Below are positions 55,235 to 63,987 of a stretch of 64,000 bases of DNA, piece by piece. Position numbers and translations under genes: made by a program. The notes beneath the pieces are model-generated. The model saw nothing but the letters and a program-made list of their open reading frames with translations, searched no databases and was not told the DNA's origin. The stretch comes from Sphingomonas sp. 67-36 (GTDB lineage Bacteria; Pseudomonadota; Alphaproteobacteria; Sphingomonadales; Sphingomonadaceae), in contig MKSU01000003.1 in NCBI GenBank assembly GCA_001897375.1, positions 95,505-159,504 of the forward strand. The letters run 5' to 3'. Within the stretch, counting starts at the first letter, position 1. Each line of letters begins with the position of its first letter.

Positions 55235-55272
55235 CACGTCGCCGCGAGACTCGGGAGGCAATATGAGGTACG

Positions 55273-56121
55273 ATGCTTGAGTTCGACGGCGCATGGCGTT
55301 TCGACGGCCCCGGCCCACTCGAGCCCGATGCGGTACGAGGATTTCGTGAGTTGATTGACCGCATCTGCGGGCAGGCAACACGCAAGTGGGTTCTTGAACA
55401 CTTCAAATCTCATTTCGCCGCTGCCGCGGGAGTCCCGCACTACACCAGCAGCGATGAGAGCTGGGCGTCGTCTGACCTCGACACGAAGATGAATGAGGCC
55501 GGTGAAAACGCGCCCCTCTTTATCGAGGCGTTCTACAATGCCTGCGAAGAGTTGCGCATCCAGCGGCCAGACGTCGCGCTGCCTGACGTAGACCGCTTAA
55601 ATCGAATTCTGAGCAATGCTGGCGCTGGGTATCAGCTCGACCCGCCCAAACTTGTCGCAACACGTGTCCATATTCCAATCAGCGTTCCCGATGCACCGCC
55701 ATCGCTCGATGAGCAAGCCCGACAGGTGATCAGCCAGGCTCTAGATGTATCTGAACGCGCTCTGGCCCAGGGTAACGGAAGACAAGCGGTCCAAGAGGTG
55801 CTGTGGCTGCTGGAAACGATCGCCACCGCCTTCAGAGGCCTCGATGCAGACGATGGCAGTATCCAAGGTCGCTACTTCAACAAGATCATCTGCGAACTGC
55901 GACAGCGTGGCCGCGGACATCAGGAGCAGATCCTGCAGTGGATGATGACTCTCCACGGCTATCTGTCGTCGCCGACAGGCGGTGGCGTGCGCCATGGCGT
56001 GGATCTCAAAGACGGGCTTGCCTTGGGCATCGACGAGGCGCGTCTCTATTGTAATCTCGTTCGCAGTTATCTTACCTTCCTCATCGCAGAACACGAGCGG
56101 ATAGCCAGGCGGTCCGCGTGA
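55273..56121 (+). CDS. Abortive-infection (Abi-C-like) protein
   Basis: 282 residues, soluble. The last 100 residues contain GVRHG and a following amphipathic helix pair (DEARLYCNLVRSYLTFLIAEHERIA) that resemble the C-terminal domain of abortive-infection proteins of the Abi-C type; the N-terminal half (1-140) is not recognised. The start is 38 nt after the toxin stop, and its stop overlaps the next gene (GTGA). Probable partner of the GIY-YIG fusion protein that follows. Similarity is judged by eye and should be treated as tentative. Confidence 0.65.
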   Translation: MLEFDGAWRFDGPGPLEPDAVRGFRELIDRICGQATRKWVLEHFKSHFAAAAGVPHYTSSDESWASSDLDTKMNEAGENAPLFIEAFYNACEELRIQRPDVALPDVDRLNRILSNAGAGYQLDPPKLVATRVHIPISVPDAPPSLDEQARQVISQALDVSERALAQGNGRQAVQEVLWLLETIATAFRGLDADDGSIQGRYFNKIICELRQRGRGHQEQILQWMMTLHGYLSSPTGGGVRHGVDLKDGLALGIDEARLYCNLVRSYLTFLIAEHERIARRSA

Positions 56122-56987
56122 CAACCTACATTACAAAGACATGGGGATTTGGAACGCCGTCCGGCCCCCTCCAGTTCAGTCACCGTGGCTGGCGGGAGCG
56201 TGCCCGCGACATGCTTCGCCCCGGCGACCTGGTAGTCATCGTCGGCACGATGGGAGACGAAACACTGCCCGAGGAGCGCGGCATGATCCTCGGCCTGATG
56301 GAGCCGACGACATCGATCGTCAGCTCACTCGACTATGACCTAGCGCGCGGTCCCCGCGATTTTGACGAAACCGGAAGGTATCGCTGGCCGTACGGGCTCG
56401 AATTGCAGCGAGCGTGGCGCTTCAGTGAGCCCCGCACAGCGTTAGCCGTCATCTCCTCGAGACGGTTCAGCATGGACTCGGCGCAAGGCATCGTCCCACT
56501 TCTACCAGAAGAAGCCGAAGCAACGATGCTACTGCCGCGAGAGCCAGTCGCTCTGCTCAGGCCAGCACGCACCGAAGCTCGGATATCCGGCATCGAAGCC
56601 GCGCGGCGGCGCGGAGCGCCGCCGCCGACCACAACGCGCTCTGGCGTTATGCACATGCGACGCGCGCCAGCCTTCACCTACGCAATGAGCATCGAGGGCG
56701 CAGCGACGCCCTGCTGCAAGATCGGTTGGTCTTTCGACTGGAGAAGTCGAGAAAGGCACTTCAACCAAGTGGCCATGCCAAACGTTGGTGGTTTGCGCTA
56801 TCGGACAATCCTGCATGAACTCTGGGATACTGCGGGCGAAGCCTTCCGAATGGAGCAGGCACTCCTAAGCAAGTTTGACGCTCTGCGGCATCCGCAAAAC
56901 CGCGAAATCCTGGAACGCACGGATGCGGTCACCATTCAAGGAGCTTGGATCGACTACCTAGTGGATGCTCGCCGCCGCCACCGGTAA
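56118..56987 (+). CDS. EVE/PUA-like domain fused to GIY-YIG (T5orf172-like) nuclease
   Basis: 289 residues, GTG start overlapping the preceding stop. N-terminal half (about 1-140) has DMLRPGDLVVIVGTMGDETLPEERGMILGLMEPTT and later RWPYGLELQRAWRF, the pattern of EVE/PUA-like base-reading domains that sense modified nucleotides. C-terminal half (about 180-289) matches T5orf172/GIY-YIG: FTYAMSIEG (Y188), K201-I-G203, R near 210 and catalytic E246 (RMEQALLSKF). A modification reader joined to a nuclease is the logic of type IV restriction. Both domain calls are by pattern, the nuclease more secure than the reader. Confidence 0.7.
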   Translation: MTTYITKTWGFGTPSGPLQFSHRGWRERARDMLRPGDLVVIVGTMGDETLPEERGMILGLMEPTTSIVSSLDYDLARGPRDFDETGRYRWPYGLELQRAWRFSEPRTALAVISSRRFSMDSAQGIVPLLPEEAEATMLLPREPVALLRPARTEARISGIEAARRRGAPPPTTTRSGVMHMRRAPAFTYAMSIEGAATPCCKIGWSFDWRSRERHFNQVAMPNVGGLRYRTILHELWDTAGEAFRMEQALLSKFDALRHPQNREILERTDAVTIQGAWIDYLVDARRRHR

Positions 56988-57121
56988 CCCTGCAGCTCAC
57001 TCCTATCGTCCGCGCACATATGACGCATGGCCTGTCCTCTTGGCCGATGATCGCCTCCGAAAACAGTCTCTTGTTTCTCTCTCCTAAATGGCTCATAAGG
57101 GGTGAGTTTTCGGAGGATCCT

Positions 57122-57703
57122 TTGTTAATAGGCTATGCGCGGCCCTCATTGCGGGATCAATCGCCAGAAACCCAACTCGCGGCTCTTGAAGAGGCGGGTT
57201 GCGAAAGGATTGTCATCGAGACGCTAACAGGCGCCCAACGAGACCGGCCTCAGCTGAGATGGGCGCTTGGCGGAATTTCCCAAGGCGATACTCTGGTAGT
57301 TTGGAAGCTCGATCGTCTGGCGCGGTCGCTTCGGCAACTCACGGAGACCATTGCTGAACTGCAGCAGAGGCATGTCAGCCTGCGGATATTAGATCCGGAT
57401 TTGTCTTTGGAAATGACGTCGGGAGACATGGGGCTTCGCTTTTTTGCAGCCATTGCCGAATTTGATCGGGAGTTAGCGCTCGAAAAGTCCAGCAAAGGTC
57501 TAGCTGCGGCTAAGGCGCTTGGTCGCCGAGGAGGGCGCAAGCCAGCAATGGGGCCCACCGATATCAGCCGTGCAAAGCGCCTGCTGATGGACACCAATGT
57601 GACGGTGGAAGAGGTTGCCAAGCAGATGGGAGTTCAGCCTTCCACTTTATATCGGCACATCCCTGGTGGGCGCAGCTCGCTTGCGCACGTCTCAGACGGG
57701 TGA
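57122..57703 (+). CDS. Small serine recombinase (resolvase/invertase family)
   Basis: 193 residues from TTG 57122: GGAGG lies 5 nt upstream and the protein then starts MLIGYARPS exactly as resolvases do. Catalytic Ser in YARPS (residue 9) and the arginines in KLDRLARS near 62-69 are present; C-terminal Hin-type helix-turn-helix (VEEVAKQMGVQPSTLYRHIPGG). Size and layout fit Tn3-type resolvases or Gin/Hin invertases. Placed 50 bp before hsdR, it may act at sites in or near the restriction operon or be a transposon remnant. Confidence 0.85.
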   Translation: MLIGYARPSLRDQSPETQLAALEEAGCERIVIETLTGAQRDRPQLRWALGGISQGDTLVVWKLDRLARSLRQLTETIAELQQRHVSLRILDPDLSLEMTSGDMGLRFFAAIAEFDRELALEKSSKGLAAAKALGRRGGRKPAMGPTDISRAKRLLMDTNVTVEEVAKQMGVQPSTLYRHIPGGRSSLAHVSDG

Positions 57704-57753
57704 CGGCGCTCTCAGGTTGAAGGCGGAAAATACGGGGGCATGGGAAGTTGGGC

Positions 57754-60075
57754 TTGAGCGAGAGAGACATTTGCACGAAGCTGATCACGCCGGCGGTGGT
57801 GGCTGCAGGGTGGGACGTTAACGCCCAACTGCGCGAAGAAGTTACACTTACCGATGGTCGAGTCATTGTACGGGGCAAACTCTCAACTCGTGGTCGACAG
57901 CTACGGGCTGACTACGTCCTGTATCATCGCCCAAACGTGCCGCTAGCTGTCATCGAGGCGAAGGATGGAAGCCACTCTCCTTCAGCCGGTCTCCAGCAAG
58001 CGCTGGGCTATGGCGAGATGCTGGACGTGCCGTTCGTTTTTTCTTCGAACGGCAGCCGTTTCGTCTTCCACGACAAGACATCTCAGGGCGCCCTAGAGCG
58101 TGAAATTGAGATGTCGGAATTCCCGAGCCCTGCCGAGCTTTGGCGCAAGTTTCAGGTTTGGAAGGGACTCGACGAACCTGCGTCGCAAATCGTCGAGCAG
58201 GGATACTATGCCGCTCCAGATGGAAAGGCTCCGCGCTACTACCAGGCGACGGCGGTTAACCGCGCTGTCGCTGCCGTAGCAAACGGTCAAGATCGCATTC
58301 TGCTGGTAATGGCAACCGGCACTGGCAAAACTTATACTGCTTTTCAGATTATCTGGCGGCTGTGGAAAGCCCGAGCAAAAAAGCGCATCCTTTTCCTGGC
58401 AGATCGCAACATTCTTGTCGATCAAACCAAGAGTAACGATTTCGCGCCGTTTGGCGGAGCGATGACAAAAATCGCGAACCGCCAAGTTGATAAGTCATAC
58501 GAGATTTACCTTGCGCTCTACCAAGCGGTGTCCGGCACGACAGACGAGCAGGATATATACAAGCAGTTTTCGCCTGATTTCTTTGACCTGATTATTGTCG
58601 ACGAATGTCACCGGGGAAGCGCGGCGGCAGACTCTGCTTGGCGCGATATTCTGGCATACTACAGCAGCGCTACACAAATCGGAATGACGGCGACACCCAA
58701 GGAGACGGCTGAGGTTTCTAGCACCGACTACTTTGGCGAGCCGCTATACACATATTCGCTAAGGCAGGGCATCGAGGACGGTTTTCTCGCTCCGTACAAA
58801 GTTATTCGATACGATTTAGATCTCGATCTAATCGGATATCGGCCGCATGTCGGTGACGTTGACCGCTACGGTCACGCCGTTGAAGATCGCATTTACGGGC
58901 AAAGCGATGTTGACACGAAGGTGGTTTTTGACCCGCGCACCAAACTCGTCGCCGCGAAGGTGACGGAGTTTCTCAAGGGAAATGATCGCTTCGGAAAGAC
59001 AATCGTGTTTTGCGAAGACACCGAGCATGCAGATCGCATGCGTAAGGAACTAGCCAACGCAAACGCCGACCTTGTTGCCGATAATTACCGATACGTGGTT
59101 CGCATGACCGGCGACGACGCGGCGGGTGCCGCGGAATTAGATAATTTCATTGATCCCTTCTCATCCCACCCCGTCATTGCAACCACATCGAAGCTTCTTA
59201 CGACGGGAGTGGACGTAAAAACCTGTAAGCTGATCGTTCTCGATCAGCGCATCCAGTCGATGACGGAGTTCAAGCAGATAATTGGTCGTGGCACGCGCAT
59301 TGATGAGGCGAACGGCAAGCGCTTCTTCACGATCATGGATTTCAAGCGGGCCACCGAGCTTTTCGCTGATCCGGCCTTCGATGGAGATCCCGTCCAGATC
59401 TTCGAACCTCCACTCGGAGCAGACCTCGAAGAGCTTGAGAGCACCATTGAAAGTGATCAGGTTGCAGCATCGGCGGATGAGCAACTCACAGATAGCTCCA
59501 GACCAAGAAAATACTACATCGACGGCGTCGAGGTGGAGGTCGCAGCGCGCCGCGTTCAATATCTAGACGCCGAGGGAAAGCTAATCACTGAGGCGCTGAG
59601 CGCGTACGTGAAGCGCAAACTTCAGGACAAGTACCTCACCTTGGGAAACTTTCTCGCCCGATGGACAGAGGCTGATCGGAAGCAGGCGATCCTTGCCGAG
59701 GTCGAAGAGCTTGGCATTCCACTAGATGCTCTGCGCGAAGAGGCGCCGAATGGAGCCGGCTACGACACGTTCGACTTGGTATGCCACATTGCGTTCGACC
59801 GCCCGCTCTTGACGCGTCGTGAGCGGGCTGCTCGCGTTCGCGACCGCCAGCCGTTCGGAGCCTATAGCGAGCGGGCGAGAACGGTCTTGTATGCGTTGCT
59901 CGACAAATACGCCGACGACGACGGTGCAACGTTGGAGAGCGGCAAGATCCTCCACCTAAAGCCATTCGACCAAATCGGTACGCCGGTTGAGATCATAAAG
60001 CGCGTCTTCGGTGGAAAGGATCAATACCAAGCCGCTGTCCGTGAACTCGAAACCCAAATTTACGCGGAGGCCTGA
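57754..60075 (+). CDS. hsdR: Type I restriction enzyme, R subunit
   Basis: 773 residues from TTG 57754 (GGGAAG 6 nt upstream; TTG 57748 is the alternative). N-terminal PD-(D/E)xK nuclease with D53 and E68-A-K70 (RADYVLY...VIEAKDGS), then the SF2 translocase: Walker A MATGTGKT near 186-193, D283-E-C-H286, GRGTRI (motif VI) near 510, and the EcoEI-type R C-terminal domain. Cleaves DNA after ATP-driven translocation when the site is unmethylated. Shorter than EcoKI HsdR (about 1,170 aa) but normal for the EcoEI-like group. One nt separates it from hsdM. Confidence 0.94.
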   Translation: MSERDICTKLITPAVVAAGWDVNAQLREEVTLTDGRVIVRGKLSTRGRQLRADYVLYHRPNVPLAVIEAKDGSHSPSAGLQQALGYGEMLDVPFVFSSNGSRFVFHDKTSQGALEREIEMSEFPSPAELWRKFQVWKGLDEPASQIVEQGYYAAPDGKAPRYYQATAVNRAVAAVANGQDRILLVMATGTGKTYTAFQIIWRLWKARAKKRILFLADRNILVDQTKSNDFAPFGGAMTKIANRQVDKSYEIYLALYQAVSGTTDEQDIYKQFSPDFFDLIIVDECHRGSAAADSAWRDILAYYSSATQIGMTATPKETAEVSSTDYFGEPLYTYSLRQGIEDGFLAPYKVIRYDLDLDLIGYRPHVGDVDRYGHAVEDRIYGQSDVDTKVVFDPRTKLVAAKVTEFLKGNDRFGKTIVFCEDTEHADRMRKELANANADLVADNYRYVVRMTGDDAAGAAELDNFIDPFSSHPVIATTSKLLTTGVDVKTCKLIVLDQRIQSMTEFKQIIGRGTRIDEANGKRFFTIMDFKRATELFADPAFDGDPVQIFEPPLGADLEELESTIESDQVAASADEQLTDSSRPRKYYIDGVEVEVAARRVQYLDAEGKLITEALSAYVKRKLQDKYLTLGNFLARWTEADRKQAILAEVEELGIPLDALREEAPNGAGYDTFDLVCHIAFDRPLLTRRERAARVRDRQPFGAYSERARTVLYALLDKYADDDGATLESGKILHLKPFDQIGTPVEIIKRVFGGKDQYQAAVRELETQIYAEA

Positions 60076-60076
60076 G

Positions 60077-61552
60077 ATGGCGGATGTAACGAACGCTCTT
60101 AAGGCTATCCAGGACACTATGCGTAAGGACGCAGGGGTTGATGGCGATGCACAGCGCATCGGCCAACTCGTCTGGATGTTTTTTCTCAAGATTTTTGACG
60201 ACCGCGAAGAGGAGCTAGCGCTCCTTGATGACGAGTACCAATCGCCTATGCCGCTAACGTTGCGGTGGTCAGCATGGGCGGCGGACCCTGAGGGGATTAC
60301 TGGCGACGAGTTGCTAGCCTTCGTTAACAACAAGCTGTTCCCTGGCTTGAAGGGGTTGAATCTCGACGTGGCGGAGCGGTCGCGCGCTCAAGTTATCTAC
60401 AGCGTATTTCAAGACGCGATAAACTATATGAAGTCCGGCACATTGCTCCGGCAGGTTATCAATAAGATCAATGACATAGACTTTAACAACCTTGGCGATC
60501 GCCACACGTTTGGTGATGTTTACGAGCAAATACTCCGTGACTTACAAAGCGCTGGAAATGCAGGCGAATTCTATACGCCGCGGGCGCTTACGCAATTTAT
60601 GGTAGAGATGGTGGATCCGAAGCTCGGCGATATCGTCTTTGATCCTGCGTGCGGAACCGGCGGCTTTTTGGCGTGCGCGGTCGACCATAAGACAGATCTC
60701 TACGTCACGGGCGAGAACGACTACGAGGTACTGCAATCGTCTATCCGCGGTGTGGAAAAGAAGGCACTTCCGCACCTTCTCTGCACTACCAACATGATGC
60801 TCCACGGCATCGAGAGCCCCACGAACATAGTTCGAGGCAACACGCTGAGCAGTCCAATCAAGGATCATCCTCTTCGAAAAAAGGTAGATGTGGTCCTTAC
60901 CAATCCCCCTTTTGGAGGGATCGAAGAGGATGGGATCGAGCGCAATGTTCCGCAGCTATATCAGACTCGCGAAACCGCAGATCTGTTTCTCGTCCTCATA
61001 ATCGAACTTCTCAGAGATGGTGGTCGCGCTGCAGTCGTGTTGCCTGATGGCACCCTCTTCGGCGAGGGTACCAAGACCCGTATCAAGGAGAAGCTGCTCA
61101 CGGAGTGCAACCTCCACACGATTGTTCGACTGCCCAATGGGGTTTTCAATCCCTACACAGGCATCAAGACCAACCTTCTGTTCTTCGAAAAGAATGGACC
61201 AACCAAAGAGGTTTGGTTTTACGAGCATCCATATCCGCCAGGCTACAAAAACTATTCCAAGTCGCGGCCGATCCGATTTGAGGAGTTCGAGGCAGAAAAG
61301 GCTTGGTGGGGCGACGCATCGCGCCAGGGTCGCAAGCAGACGCCTCTTAGCTGGAAGGTTGATATCCAAGAAATCAAAGACCGTAATTACAACTTGGATT
61401 TAGCGAACCCGTTCAAGCCCGATGGCGACAACAGGAGCGTAGACGAACTCATCCGGGCTTATGACCAAAGCGAGCGCGAGATGCGAGCGGCCAATGCTGC
61501 ACTTATCAGCGCCCTCCAGACTGCCCTCGGACACGCGGGACAACTAAGCTGA
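60077..61552 (+). CDS. hsdM: Type I restriction-modification, DNA adenine methyltransferase subunit
   Basis: 491 residues. HsdM N-terminal helical domain (1-150, LVWMFFLKIFDDREEELALLDDEYQSP), SAM motif I D189-PACGTGGFL and the catalytic N276-PPF279 of N6-adenine methyltransferases. GCGGAGG upstream. Start one nt after the hsdR stop; its TGA overlaps the hsdS ATG by one base (TGATG), so all three subunits are made from one coupled message. Confidence 0.95.
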   Translation: MADVTNALKAIQDTMRKDAGVDGDAQRIGQLVWMFFLKIFDDREEELALLDDEYQSPMPLTLRWSAWAADPEGITGDELLAFVNNKLFPGLKGLNLDVAERSRAQVIYSVFQDAINYMKSGTLLRQVINKINDIDFNNLGDRHTFGDVYEQILRDLQSAGNAGEFYTPRALTQFMVEMVDPKLGDIVFDPACGTGGFLACAVDHKTDLYVTGENDYEVLQSSIRGVEKKALPHLLCTTNMMLHGIESPTNIVRGNTLSSPIKDHPLRKKVDVVLTNPPFGGIEEDGIERNVPQLYQTRETADLFLVLIIELLRDGGRAAVVLPDGTLFGEGTKTRIKEKLLTECNLHTIVRLPNGVFNPYTGIKTNLLFFEKNGPTKEVWFYEHPYPPGYKNYSKSRPIRFEEFEAEKAWWGDASRQGRKQTPLSWKVDIQEIKDRNYNLDLANPFKPDGDNRSVDELIRAYDQSEREMRAANAALISALQTALGHAGQLS

Positions 61553-63741
61553 TGTTGGGCGTTTTGTATGACCGCCTAGCGGACCTTAGCGAGCTTCCCG
61601 ATGCCCATCTGCACCTGCGGCGCCTCGTCCTCGAACTCGCCGTCCAGGGTGCTTTTGTACCCGGTGCTGACACCTCTCCAGCGCCACTGGTGCGCGTGGG
61701 CGATGTAAGCGAGATCCTGACCGGTACGAGCGTGAACGCTGCCGAGAAGGAGCTTCGCTACGCAGGGCTGACAGATGGGTTCCCCTACATCGCGACGAAG
61801 GACGTCGCGCTAAACTCCGGCGTGATTGACTACGAAAACGGCGTGAAAATTCCGTGCGATGAGATCGGCTTTAAGGTTGCCCCGGCCGGCTCGGTCTTGG
61901 TCTGCGCGGAAGGCGGCAGCGCGGGCAAAAAGATCGGGCTGACAGATCGACCTGTATGCTTCGGCAACAAGCTCTACGCTATAGTGCCCAATGATGGCCT
62001 GATCCCACTTTACCTTAATCAAGTTATCCGCAGCAACTCCTTCTACGAGCAATTTAAAAGCCAAATAACTGGCATAATCGGGGGCGTCTCGATTAAGAAG
62101 TTCAAAGATATTCTCATCCCCGTTCCATCTCTTGTCGAACAGCAGTGCACCATTGATGCGCTCTCTAATCTCGAGGGACACTTAGCGAATTTAGAGAGAT
62201 GTCGCCTGTCTGAGCAATTAGCGCGAATGAGTGCCGTGGACGGCGCCTTAGCTGCGCTTCGCGACTCGGCGGATTCTGCGTCTTTGAAGTTGGTATGGGA
62301 AAGAGTGTCCAGCCGTTTCGGAGGGTGGTTCACTGATCTCGCGTCACTAAAGCGTCTCCGACAAGCAATCATTGACGTCGCGGTCCGTGGCCTGCTCCTC
62401 GATGAGGACGCTTCGCTTGTGAAAGAAACAACCCTTTCGGCTCTCACTGCCTTCGGCCCGAAGAATGGCTTCTCGCCGAGGCCTGTATCAGGGCCGACGC
62501 CTACCAAAACGATGTCGCTTTCCGCAATTACCAAAGGGATTTTTGATCCGACCGCTTTCAAGTACGTCCAGGAGACGCCCCCTCAAGACTCCGACTTATG
62601 GGTCGAACCAGGCGACATATTACTGCAGCGCGCGAACACGATCGAATATGTGGGCGTATCTGCAGTCTATACTGGAGAAATAGGCGACTTCATTTATCCC
62701 GACCTCATAATGCGCATTACGCCGAAGCCGGGCGTCGATAGCAGATTCCTCCATTTGGCGCTCTCTTGCTCGAAGGCCAGGGCCTTCATGCGAGAGCGCG
62801 CGAGCGGCACGTCCGGAACGATGCCGAAGGTCAATCAAGCAACCGTCAAGGCGGTCCCGGTGCGCTTGCCCTCAATAGAGCAACAGCGCCGGGTCGTCGC
62901 GGCGACCGAGGAGCTGTTGAGTTTCTGCTCAACGCTAGAGCGCGGCATCGAAGCAAGGCAGCGCGACGGGCTTGCACTATTAGAGGCGTTGGCGCGCAGG
63001 CCTGCTGATGGCGGCCCAAGCGCTGGCGGCAAAGATGCTGGCGCGATTGACGAGCAGGAAGGCCAGGGAAACTCGACTGAAGCAGCCGTTGGGTCTGGCT
63101 TCGCTCAAAAGACTCCCTCCTCGGCAAAGCCGGTAGATCTCGGACATAAGCACGACGATGATCGCGTTTTCGAAGCTGTATTGGTCACTGCGGTGGTCGA
63201 TGCCTTTTTTGAAAGGTCACCCGAGCCGCTGGGAAACTTTCGGCTTCAGAAGGCTGTTTATTTCGCTCGTCGTCGGATAGGCGACACACAAGTCAATAGC
63301 GATTACCTCAAAAAGGTCGCGGGCCCATACAATCCAAAGATGCGCTATTCCGGTGGGATTGCAGTCGCAAAATCGCAAGGCTGGATAAGAGAAGCACGCG
63401 GCCGATTTGGGTTCGGCCACATCAGAGGCGCTAATGCTGAGTTCGCTCAATCCAGTCTAGAACTGAGATCTGTCGCATCTTGGGTTCGAGATACGTTCGT
63501 TCTGCGCAAGAACGATGAATGGGAGCGGCTTGCAACGATCGATTACGCGACGTGCGCTTTGGGCAAACGCAATGACGCTGTCACGCCGAAGTCCGTCCTC
63601 GACTACATCCGTAACTTGGACGTCTGGCAGCACAAAGTCGCAAAGTTGGGCCTGAACGAGTTTAGCATCGAGTCGGCGATGCTGGAATTGTCTCTGCTGT
63701 TCCCCACCGATCTGAGGGCCTCTGCGCGTGTCCTCGGGTAG
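61552..63741 (+). CDS. hsdS: Type I specificity subunit with C-terminal extra domain
   Basis: 729 residues, against 400-450 for usual HsdS. First target-recognition domain about 45-205 (RVGDVSEILTGTSVN...KKFKDILIPVPSLVEQQ), central conserved helix about 205-285, second TRD about 290-450, helix about 455-500, then a linker rich in Gly/Ala/Asp (500-535) and a folded domain 536-729 (DRVFEAVLVTAVVDAFFERSPEPLGNFRLQKAVYFARRRIGD...KVAGPYNPKMRYSGG). The GNFRLQKAVYFARR phrase resembles Panacea/SocA-like (DUF4065) proteins, but this is tentative. DNA specificity is set by the two TRDs. Confidence 0.9.
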   Translation: MLGVLYDRLADLSELPDAHLHLRRLVLELAVQGAFVPGADTSPAPLVRVGDVSEILTGTSVNAAEKELRYAGLTDGFPYIATKDVALNSGVIDYENGVKIPCDEIGFKVAPAGSVLVCAEGGSAGKKIGLTDRPVCFGNKLYAIVPNDGLIPLYLNQVIRSNSFYEQFKSQITGIIGGVSIKKFKDILIPVPSLVEQQCTIDALSNLEGHLANLERCRLSEQLARMSAVDGALAALRDSADSASLKLVWERVSSRFGGWFTDLASLKRLRQAIIDVAVRGLLLDEDASLVKETTLSALTAFGPKNGFSPRPVSGPTPTKTMSLSAITKGIFDPTAFKYVQETPPQDSDLWVEPGDILLQRANTIEYVGVSAVYTGEIGDFIYPDLIMRITPKPGVDSRFLHLALSCSKARAFMRERASGTSGTMPKVNQATVKAVPVRLPSIEQQRRVVAATEELLSFCSTLERGIEARQRDGLALLEALARRPADGGPSAGGKDAGAIDEQEGQGNSTEAAVGSGFAQKTPSSAKPVDLGHKHDDDRVFEAVLVTAVVDAFFERSPEPLGNFRLQKAVYFARRRIGDTQVNSDYLKKVAGPYNPKMRYSGGIAVAKSQGWIREARGRFGFGHIRGANAEFAQSSLELRSVASWVRDTFVLRKNDEWERLATIDYATCALGKRNDAVTPKSVLDYIRNLDVWQHKVAKLGLNEFSIESAMLELSLLFPTDLRASARVLG

Positions 63742-63958
63742 ATGGTGCGTACACGACGATCACGCCGCATATGAGATCCGCCAGTCATTCAATGAGTGGT
63801 TGGATAGCGACGACGATGAGGCGTCGACCCTCCTCAAAGCCTTGGGAATGGGGCGCTTCGCGACCCCTAGTAAAGCCCTGTTCGCTGGAGATCGTGTCGC
63901 ATATGGCGTAAGCGCCAAAACCTCCCCACATTCCGGAGCTGATCGGTATCGGCGATAA
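63728..63958 (+). CDS. Small hypothetical protein, 76 aa
   Basis: GTG start overlapping the hsdS stop by 14 nt, with GAGGG about 9 nt upstream. Residues 9-55 (HDDHAAYEIRQSFNEWLDSDDDEASTLLKALGMGRFATPSKALFAGDRVAYG) have a plausible helical composition; the last 20 residues are Ser/Arg-rich. No family recognised. It could be an accessory subunit or a truncated start of a larger gene. Confidence 0.4.
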   Translation: MSSGRWCVHDDHAAYEIRQSFNEWLDSDDDEASTLLKALGMGRFATPSKALFAGDRVAYGVSAKTSPHSGADRYRR

Positions 63959-63987
63959 CGCCCGCGCGGTTAGCGAGGGTAAGATAG

